Origin: Amyelois transitella
Lineage: Eukaryota > Arthropoda > Insecta > Lepidoptera > Pyralidae
Direction: 5' to 3'
Assembly: GCF_032362555.1 (NCBI RefSeq)
Contig: NC_083510.1
Span: 5,483,501 to 5,547,500, forward strand
DNA length: 64,000 nucleotides
Below, piece after piece: positions 55,303-64,000 of this stretch; the first letter of the stretch is position 1; every line of letters begins with the position of its first letter. A model generated the notes under the pieces. That model saw nothing but the letters and a program-made list of their open reading frames with translations. It was not told the origin of the DNA and ran no database searches. A program made the position numbers and the translations under genes.

Positions 55303-58300
55303 AAATATCACTGACTTCATAGTTTTGTAAGGATATGTATTTATTTTTCTATCATTAAACAAGGTTGCGGTTGCCAGAATTGTTGTTCTAAATATTTTTT
55401 CAGTGGAAAAAACTAAAGTCGGCAATTTAGATGCTAAAAAGTGTTGTGCGACAAAAGTGTCGGATTACGCGTTGGATGCAAAGTAGAGAGAATGCAGAAA
55501 TGACGATAACATAATTTAAGGTTGAAGTATCTTGACCAATTCGGAGAAGTTCTTGTAAAAGGTAAGGTCAAGAGTACCCGAAATCAATACCGAATGAAAG
55601 AAGTATGCAAGGATCGTGGCAAGTGGAAAGATGTAGTGTCTGCCTACCCCTCCGGGAAAGAGGCGTGATTTATGTATCTACGTAATTTTTATTAGTTTAA
55701 ACAAAGGATTATAGTAAACATTCCAGTCTTTTCAAGACTGCTGGCTCTGTATACCCATAAGGGATAAATATGTGAATAAATGTAATACCTATGTACCCAA
55801 TAAGTTAATCTGTAGAATGACATGTTTAGAAAAAAATGGTTAATTCCACAAGGTATTTTTCTTCGTTTTCCACATTTTATGCATTAGTGCAGCACTCCAT
55901 CATGTCATGCTGCGTGTTAAGTTACTGTTTATAAAACCTGCGCATTATGAATACAAAATAAGGGATTCATAAGCAAGCATCTTATGATACGGAAATGTAG
56001 CCTAGAAAATGTAAAACAAAATGGACTTTAAAAAATTAATAAAATATCTGGGGACTTTAAGGCTAGATAATCAATAAAATAATGCATCCATTGGAAGGTA
56101 AAAACAACAGTTAGGTAAGTATTTTACCAAAGTTTGTTTGAGCTTTGTTGAAGCGTATTGAAACAAAAATGTACTCTCTCTTATATTGATAAAACTATTA
56201 GATACGGAATAACTCCGCGTGCATCCCTTCATGATGATCAAAGTTTGAAATTCGGCGCTTGCCGCGGCGGCAGGGTGGCGGCTGACGAGGCGTGTGAAGT
56301 AGCTCCAGTTTTTTGGGCTTCCCTTATTAGCCTGCTGCATTTAGGCAGACGGCCGACTACGACCACACACGAGACAAACACATAGAATAACACGACTTTG
56401 AAGTTTTGATACTTGGACTTTGATAGTTATGTGGTGGCGAAAAGTTAATGTTTCTATAACAATTTAGTAAGTAAGTACTAGTTACAAATTTTGATTTATT
56501 TTATATTTTCTTCTTTTAAATAGGGAGTAGCCTTGGACCGGGTCTTTGCTGGCGTAAGTGCTTCTTTGTTACGAACAAAACATGTGTAAGAGTTCCAGTT
56601 ATGTTGGTTTAAATAAATTACTCAAGGAAAAAGAATATAAGGATAATCTAGTTTACACGAAGATAATTCCCATTTACTTAAACTTTTATTCAATTACCAA
56701 AGAACTTAGAAAATAAAGTTTTATTTACCTTTTTATTAATTAAAAATTAAACCCTGCTATAAGTATATTTTTATACAGAGAGGTGAAAGTTTGTATTTCA
56801 TATTTATCGTTAGCGACGAAGTATCAAAATACATGAGAGTAGTAGAATTTCAACGGTGGTGGCGCTAACCGCGTGTGTCTTGTCGCGCAATAACAACAAA
56901 ATATCCATTAGCTTTAGTGGCTTGTATTCTTATAATTTATAACTTAAAAAAATATCAGGCGGTCTATTTTTGAAATGAGAAATTTACACTAATTAATTTT
57001 GTATTTACCTATTACCAGACTCCTTTAGAATGTATGTAAAAGGTTCTAGTATCACTATAAGATACTTTTATTAAAGTAGGTACCTAATTAACCATCTCTG
57101 AAATGACATTTAGGTATGGCCAAATATAAAATTAAGAGAGCGTGCGTGATACGCAGAAAGGCATTTCGAATCCTACCTCGGCCATGTCCCAATGACTATT
57201 TTCGAAGTTATGTAGTAGTAGTATTAGTTTGAATACTGTATGTGAAACAATTATCATTCTATTACCTACAGGTCAGGTTTACTCGTCAAGTCGACAGGAT
57301 CCATGGTCAAAGGCAAACCCCGAGCTCCTCTCCAGAGTGATGAGGATGCTACCGGGACTAAAGTCAGGATAATTATCACCGTTTGTCTGTCTGTTCACGC
57401 TGATCTCCAACTGGTAAATGTGTAAACCTGAACTACGAGGCAATATGCGTCCGTTGATATCTATACCCAAAATATATTCGTACCTACCAATAAGTTTATT
57501 CGCAGAGCACTCACAATTAAAAGAGGACATGGAGAATGATGGGTTAGAGTCGAGCAGAGCAAAAATGGCACTTTCCATACCACTAATTACAAGTTATAAA
57601 AATTTGATCAATATTAGGTACCTACCATTCATAGTACTTTTAGTTTGTTAACATAACAAATTGCCTGGAATTATTAAATGTCAACAGCAACAACACATGC
57701 CGCAATTACTTATCATAAATTTTCTTTGAAAATCTATGTAAACAGTAAAACTGTACCATAAAATGACTTATATCTCTTTGACTATGTAATGATGGGCTCG
57801 AGATTCATTACTCATGAGCTTTAGAACGAACGTGTTCCGTAGGAACATAAAATACATATGTAATTACTTATATTTATAACATTAACTTACATATGTAAGT
57901 AGGTTTGCGGTAGTGCCACATGGGTTTTGTTTGAAATGTAATTTAATTTTATTCTCTGCAATCTCTTCCAGGGACTTATTTTTTACTCTCATTTAAATAA
58001 CAACAGTATACATCAACAACCCTGAGCTTAGCTGAGAGTTCAAGTCTAGAGTACCTACTCTAAATCGACAAACATGCATGAAACTAGGTATACACGAATG
58101 TGAAAGTAGCAAAGTAGGCTTTTAGATAGATAGATAGATAAAACTGTTTATTGCACTTATGGTGCAATAAAGAGTTTTATCTATCTAGATAGAGATGGTA
58201 CAAAGGCGGACTTATCGCTAATGCAATCTTTTCCAGTCAACCTTTAGGTGGAAGGATTTGTATGCCGTTTACATTGAAAAGATAACTTTTATTAAGGATT

Positions 58301-58466
58301 ATTACATTTTACGGATCCCTGTGACTTTTAGGTCGTATAAACCTAGTGAAGGTTATAAATGCGCATATATACCTTCATTTTTTACATCACCCACATAGAA
58401 GATCTCGCATAAACTCGCATTATTAGTTCCGGTAACAGTGGGGATATTTGTGCTGTTAAAAACACA
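55303..58466. other. Intergenic between THEM6-like copy B and the ionotropic receptor
   Basis: Contains a LINE 3' tail (55590-55680, CAAGGATCGTGGCAAGTGGA), a SINE-like fragment (55725-55785), a GGATCCATGG repeat fragment (57290-57375) and a TAGA-flanked inverted repeat with GCGGACTTATC (58125-58250). A GC-richer patch at 56210-56370 reads on minus as MQQANKGSPKNWSYFTRLVS and so on, but has no splice donor I trust. The last 120 bases before the receptor include a TATA-like TTATAAAT at 58353. Confidence 0.4.
58125..58185. repeat. Inverted repeat around a TAGA microsatellite
   Basis: TAGATAGATAAAACTGTTTATTGCAC and its near inverse GTGCAATAAAGAGTTTTATCTATCTA form a hairpin of about 26 bp arms with a short centre (TTATG). 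Confidence 0.6.
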
Positions 58467-61400
58467 ATGATTCACAGGCAATCAATTTTGCCCATCGAGC
58501 TTTTACTGCAAACAATTGTTAACCAATATTTAAACACGTCCTTTTGTTTGACAATAGTAGCGGATTCGCCTATCGATTGTGCGTACCCTGTCAGTTTTAC
58601 CTACATTGTTCCCAGTAATAATTTGTCTTACCAACTGCTGGAAGTATCAGAGAAAGGATGTTCAGATTATATTGTGCGCGTAAGAGAACCGGAAAATTTC
58701 ATGGATGCATTCGATGAAGTCAATCGTTTGGGAAATACAAGAAGAAGTGACAGAAAGATTATTTTCTTACCTTTCAATGAAAACGAAATAGAAACAAACA
58801 AATTGCTTAATGTGTTATCTTTAACACCGACGAGCTTTGTAGCAAACCTCTTGATGATATTGCCGTCGGCAAAAGGGTTGGACATAAATTGTTCAGCGTA
58901 CAGTTTACTTACTCATAAATATGTTGGTTCTGACGAAGAGACCAGTCAGCCGGTCTATTTGGACCAGTGGGACATTTGCACACAAAAATTTCTTGGCAAT
59001 GTGAATCTGTTCCCTCATGACATGTCTAATTTGCATGGGAAGACTTTCAAAGTTGCTTGTTTTACCTACAAACCTTATTCATTGTTGGACTTAGATACCA
59101 CTGCTGGGCTAAATGGCCGAGATGGTACGGAAGTTAGAGTTATAGAAGAATTTTGCAGGTATGTATGACAAATTAAGTCCAGTTATAGTGCTGTTCATTT
59201 TTGATAAAATTATACTTTGCACCTAGGATATAAATTTGTGCTTATTAGCTATTTATGTGCCTGCTGGATTTTTAGAAACGCTAGATAAACAACATTTGAT
59301 ATTAAATGCATATGTTTTTGTAGATGGGTGAATTGTACAATTAAATTAATAAGGGATGACGAGCACGAATGGGGTGAAATTTACGAAAATCATACGGGAG
59401 TCGGAATTCTCGGCAATCTTGTGGAAGATAAAGCAGATGCTGGAATAGGTTTGTGTGATCCATAAAAATAAAGGGCAGAAGAAAAACCTACATATTCTCA
59501 AATAAAATCTAAAGAGCTCAGGCACTTTAAATCACTAAAACATATTTTTTCAATTTTCAATAAACTTTTCTTATTATTCAATAAACCGTCTTTAAACCAT
59601 GCTGTGCTTCAATGACAGACTTGTATTTTCTGGTCTAGAAACGGACCTACGATATTGTGAACTTGTTACTCTAACTAACTGCTAAATAATTACTTAATTA
59701 ACTAGGCAAAATTGGATTCTTGAAACTTGGATAAGTTTGACCATGAGATGGTAACATGTTTCTTTTACCAGCAGTGGGACACATTACTCGGATAAAGATT
59801 AAATATAGGTAAATAACCATCTACATGTTATGTTTCAGCTGCATTATATTCTTGGTATGAGGAATACATAAATTTGGATTTCACCATTCCAACTGTAAGA
59901 ACTGCTATTACATGTGTTGCGCCTTCTCCGAGGTGAGCAAACATTGTATTACGCGTATTGGTTAAGTAAACATACTTCTAAGCTTAGGCTCTCCGTTAAC
60001 TTATTTGATTTATTTATTTAAAGCTTTATTGAGCTCCTAGCTAGGTGTAATAAAGAGTACATACGATACCTTAATTTGACTCGCCAGAAAATGCCAAACT
60101 AGGATTGGAAAATTTTAGTTAGAAATAGGAGCTTATTATAGGAACTTAGATATACAAGAGCAGAGTAGAATAAAGAGCATGCCGAATATTATACTGTAGT
60201 ATGGATCGTATCCACTTGTTGTATAATATTGCTTGAGTTACATACATGGGAGCCTTCCTCCGCATATATAATATCTATATTGAACATTTATCACTGCTTA
60301 TAGTGAGAATTTTTGGATTATTAACACTTTTCTTTTTTCAGGTTGCTAGCAAGTTGGGAGATGCCATTAATGCCATTTTCCCTATACATGTGGATAGCAT
60401 TATTATTCGCTTTCATTTATGCATGTATAAGTCTGACTATTGCTAACAGATGTTCTACGGACAGAGTACTACTGACAACTTTTGGCATGCTGATTACTCA
60501 AGTATGTTTACGTACATATTTATTTATATACTCGTATATTTATTTATATTTATTTTTAGTCTGTGATTTTCTTTTGAAGTAGCCATGAATTGGCCATGGG
60601 CCCAATTTTTGTTATTTTAAGAAGCTACCCCTTGGATTCTAAATTTTTTTGATAAATCGTCTAAGCCAAGGAGCCCGGCGCCCGCCTTTGCGAGCACGAT
60701 TCTGGATTGGGTGGAGTCAGGTGTTTATACGAAGCGACTTCTATCCTTTGCAAGGGAACCCAACTCGATTTCGATCCAACTGGATCATGGATTTAGTTGT
60801 CTGAATGTGCAGTTTCCTCACGATGTTTTTTTAAGATAAGCACATCGGTTGTACCCAAACTCCTACATAACTCAGAAAAGAGTCATTATTGGTAAATGAA
60901 ACAGGTAGGATTTGAACATGTCACGTGAATATAATTAACTTAGTTTAATTTACTTAGGCTTTAATTTATCTTACTATATTTATAATCAAACCTAAAGCGG
61001 GTTCTTAATTTATTTTAAGACTGGTCTATTCTAAAGAAAATAAAATTTTCCAGTCTCAACCTGACACAGCCGTCGGCAAAACTTGGCGTGTCCGCAGCGT
61101 TACAGCGTGGCTTCTTATATCCGGGCTGGTTTTAGACAATGCTTACGGAGGGGGCCTGGCTTCAGTTTTTACAGTGCCTAAATATGAACCTTCAATAGAC
61201 ACAGTTCAAGATTTAATAGATAGACAAATGGAGTGGGGAGCTACACATGATGCTTGGGTATTTTCGTTAACGCTCTCACAAGATGTAAGTTTATCAGCAA
61301 TTATTGTCATAAGTACATACACAAATACATCACGCTTGTTTCCCATTGGGGTAGGCAGAGATTATTGATTTCCACTTGCTACGATCCTTACAGACCTCTC

Positions 61401-63167
61401 CCGCTTCCTCCGCACTAATTTCATACATATTTTACGATTACGGTAAGACATTCGAAATTTGGTCCTTGAAAGTTTGACGAGGCCGGCTCTGTCCCACGTT
61501 TACAGTCCGCTCTGCCTTATAATTTTTTTTCGTTAATCTGTCATCAACCATTCTCTCGACATATCCTCACATCTCAACATACGCTTCTCAATTTTGGTCA
61601 CAACATCCTCTTTCACTCCACGCATTTCTCTTAAATCGATATTTCTAATTCGATCTTTCAATCTACTACACACACACTACAGTATACACCACACATACTT
61701 CTTAAAGCTCTCATTTCAACTGCGTTAACTCAACTTTCATTTTATTTTTGCCATACCCAACTCTCATTCCCATACATAAGTGTGTGTGTTAATTTTGATC
61801 AAACACAAACACCACTATGATCGGCCAATCGGGCATTTTTCGATACCCTCCTACTTCTCATAAAGGAAAGTAATGCCACATTTATTACTTTGTTTCACGC
61901 AGTCACTCTTCTTTCTTTAAGTGACTTTTTAAATGATCATAAATGTGCCTACTCATATTTTTGCTCCTTAGCCGAGAATAAAACAATTGGTGAACTTGTT
62001 TAGAGTAAAGGCAACTGATGATTTAAAACAGCTGAGTTTTACAAGAAAGATGGCGTACTCTGTTGAAAAGCTACCAGCAGGTAGGTTAACCATTATTTCT
62101 TCTCTAAATAAATATCTTTGAATTTGTAGTGAAAGGTAGATGATAACTTAGGGTAATAACTTAGACATACATACATTCATAAAATCACATCTTTATGCCT
62201 TATAGTGTAGAAGGTACCTATAGGGTAGCAGTAAAAAGAACAGTCTCGAAAATATTGAAAGGCCATGCTTAGCTGCGTCGAATGGAATTAGATTAAAATA
62301 GTTATTGCTTACCCATCGCCTAACAGAAGAATCCCAAGTTTATTAGTCTTCCCCTTGATTGACCTTTACAATCTGCACGAACTTTATTCTACACTGATTA
62401 GGTAGTTTTATTTCTAAACCACGCCGTTATGCTTCATATAAAGAACTGTGCTTTGCAGATCCTAAATAAATTTTCCATTACCTTTTGAATTAACTTTTGG
62501 TTTATTTTAGGAAATTTTGCAATTGGGGATTATATAACAAAAGAAGCTTTGACTAACTTGTCTATTATGAATCAAGATTTTTACTTTGAGTATTGTGTAG
62601 TAATGCTACGAAAAAGTTCTCCTTATACGGCGAAAATCAGTCAGTTGCTTGGCCGTCTTCACGCGTCCGGGTTAATACTAGCTTGGGAAACTCAGGTAGG
62701 TACTGAAACTTCGATTTGCCAAAATTTTGGATCATGCTCTTGTTAGGGGAACAATGATTATTTAAACTACCTATACATTATTATTGAGCTAATTTTTTCA
62801 GGTTGCATTGAGGCATATGAATTATGAAGTTCAACTTGAAGTAAGACTGTCACGTTCCCGTAAAGATGTGGATTCTGTCGAACCACTTAATTTTCGGCAC
62901 ATTGTGGTGAGTGTTCATTTTGGTCTTTTTAAGTATAGATTAATTTTATTTATTTAATTCTCAACGACAGTTGAGGAGGTAGACTTTCGTACTAGAAATA
63001 TATAAGTAGGTATTTTTGAAAGACTTTATTTGGATTGTTTAATTATAGTTGCTTATTTTTTTCAGGGAATATTCTACATATATACGCTGGGTGTTTTACT
63101 TTCTATTTCGCTTTTTTTTATAGAGCTGTTATGGAGTAGAAAATCTGTAATTTCGATTGATCACTAA
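58467..63167 (+). CDS. Chemosensory ionotropic receptor (IR family)
   Basis: Nine exons: 58467-59158, 59324-59448, 59839-59932, 60342-60501, 61054-61284, 61972-62080, 62511-62695, 62802-62906, 63066-63167, phases consistent, 600 residues. IRs are variant ionotropic glutamate receptors that form ligand-gated cation channels in sensory neurons. Seen: an N-terminal extracellular region (1-~205), S1 lobe beginning GKTFKVACFTYKPYSLLDLD, M1 (FSLYMWIALLFAFIYACISL), a short pore loop with LTTFGMLITQ, M2/M3 with LLISGLVLDNAYGGGLASVF and TVPKYEPSIDTV (in place of SYTASLAAFLTV), S2 lobe (NFAIGDYITKEALTN) and a final helix (IYTLGVLLSISLFFIELLW). The glutamate-binding Arg of S1 is not seen at its usual place after TVRTAITCVAP. 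The many introns suggest a conserved antennal-type IR rather than the intron-poor divergent group. Subfamily unresolved (Ir21a- or Ir68a-like are candidates). Confidence 0.88.
60655..60950 (-). repeat. GGATCCATGG/cacgatg-type repeat in IR intron 4
   Basis: GGATTGGGTGGAGTCAGGTG, ACGAAGCGACTTCTATCC, then GCAGTTTCCTCACGATGTTT, a phrase very common in moth repeats. Related to 45395-45640. Confidence 0.55.
61305..61800 (-). mobile_element. LINE fragment, 3' end of ORF, in IR intron 5
   Basis: On minus the sequence reads MRVGYGKNKMKVELTQL, later RMVDDRLTKK, SRPRQTFKDQI, then EEAGEVCKDRSKWKSIISAY PNGKQA-stop and a GTATTTGTGTATGT tail. This is the longest copy of the LINE family also seen at 29290, 45755 and 55590. 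Several frame breaks make it a dead 5'-truncated copy. Confidence 0.7.
62165..62370 (-). repeat. SINE-like copy, diverged, in IR intron 6
   Basis: ACATACATTCATAAAATCAC, ACAGTCTCGAAAATATTGAA, CCCATCGCCTAACAGAAGAA; truncated at the GTGGTTCCC end. Confidence 0.65.
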
Positions 63168-64000
63168 AAAATATATTTTTACATAGCGATTTAGGTAATA
63201 TCCAATTTTTCTTCTTTGATCTATAATTCCAATAAAATAGCCTCGTAAGCGCAAAACTAAAATAATCCACATGAATATTATAGTTTTTTGGCAAAGATAT
63301 CGAAAAAATTAATTTTATTGGAACTCCGATATGAATTTCCTTTTTCGATCCTCTCACTCATTTTTGCAGATATTTAGTTGAACAGCGATCTATCACTTTC
63401 TTATATCTATTTTATTTATGATACATGGCATTTTAGTCTTTTTGTATGTTTAAGTATTTTTTTAATGACTTTATTACAATAATTAGATAATATAACTATT
63501 GCAAAAAAGAGAACTGCTTGCAATCGATATCCTTACCTATATATAAGTCGGTTAAATGTCTTAAACTTGCTCCTAAGTGTAATAAACCCTTTCCTGAAAG
63601 CCGCATCAAAATCGGTCCAGCGAAACGCGAGATAATCACGGACATATATATATTCGTACGTACCTACATACAAGTCAAACTGAGATACACCTTATTATTT
63701 AAGGCGGTTAAAAAGTGCTGATTAAAAACTAAAACTACACCTAAAAGAAAAGAAATATTACGTACCTACCTATTTATCAAAAAAAAAATAATTGTACACT
63801 CCCTGCTTGAATCCGCGGAATCCGAATTAATCAATCCGCGGGAGAGTGCCCAGAAGGCATATTAAATGGCAATGCTGATTCTCTGAGTCAGATAATTTCC
63901 AGCTGTCACGAGATGCCTCACCCAATCAGCTGAAGATAAGACGGCGCAATTGTGTCGAAGTAAGTCGCATCCCACTCTAATAGCCGCCCCAATCTTTAGG
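63168..64000. other. Downstream of the ionotropic receptor, nothing recognised
   Basis: AT-rich to about 63790, then slightly GC-richer with a short inverted repeat (GAATCCGCGGA...TCCGCGGG, 63812-63842). A fragment at 63600-63650 (CATCAAAATCGGTCCAGCGA) is a phrase typical of moth repeats. No coding feature is supported. Confidence 0.35.

Noticed and set aside
56071-56340. Minus-strand frame starting MQQANKGSPKNWSYF in a GC-richer patch
   Set aside because: Could be a first exon of an unseen gene, but no plausible donor follows the protein-like part and no partner exons are seen.
1-64000. CRISPR arrays, bacterial operons, riboswitches or LTR/viral elements
   Set aside because: Intron-exon genes of a moth throughout; no direct-repeat arrays with unique spacers and no LTR, capsid or envelope features were recognised.

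Overview
The window is AT-rich animal nuclear DNA, almost certainly from a moth (Lepidoptera). Genes have many short exons with GT/AG introns. Intergenic and intronic DNA is packed with lepidopteran-style interspersed repeats: Helitron-like 3' ends finishing in CTAG, an ATGT-tailed SINE-like family, 5'-truncated LINE tails and MITEs. No retrovirus, LTR element, Polinton, CRISPR array, tRNA or rRNA was recognised. Exon boundaries below were read by eye from splice signals, reading phase and protein family resemblance. They have not been checked against transcripts or databases.

Layout, left to right: (1) 1-6140, first coding exon of a GIPC/kermit-like PDZ adaptor on the minus strand, with its downstream intron running off the left edge. 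(2) 6675-9614, a nearly whole PIF/Harbinger DNA transposon: an open two-exon DDE transposase (minus) interlocked with a three-exon MADF-domain gene (plus). (3) 10.3-10.6 kb, a 5'-truncated RTE-like LINE with a 13-bp target duplication. (4) 11592-13596, ribosomal protein L37 (minus). (5) 14.75-16.8 kb, PSMG3-like proteasome chaperone and GPN2 GTPase, stop and start one base apart, probably dicistronic. (6) 17480-17692, SWI5-like recombination factor, meeting tail to tail with (7) 20470-30433, a 19-exon FAM120 (constitutive coactivator of PPAR-gamma-like) gene on minus. (8) 31604-33175, Di-Ras small GTPase. (9) 38375-40539, CLCC1-like ER channel (minus), head to head with (10) 41042-41985, Integrator subunit 12. 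(11) 44867-49871, a DM+DMA-domain gene, probably dmrt93B. (12) 50990-55302, two tandem THEM6-like hotdog genes. (13) 58467-63167, a nine-exon chemosensory ionotropic receptor.

The genes do not form one pathway; this is ordinary euchromatin with mostly conserved housekeeping genes plus developmental and sensory ones. The most notable points are the tightly spaced PSMG3/GPN2 pair, the mutually nested genes inside the Harbinger element, the diverging THEM6 pair, a degenerate DM-domain echo behind the dmrt exon, a Helitron-like insertion a few bases from a FAM120 splice donor, and several long foldback elements, one nested in an older repeat with a clean 8-bp target duplication. I did not find a convincing wholly new biological system.
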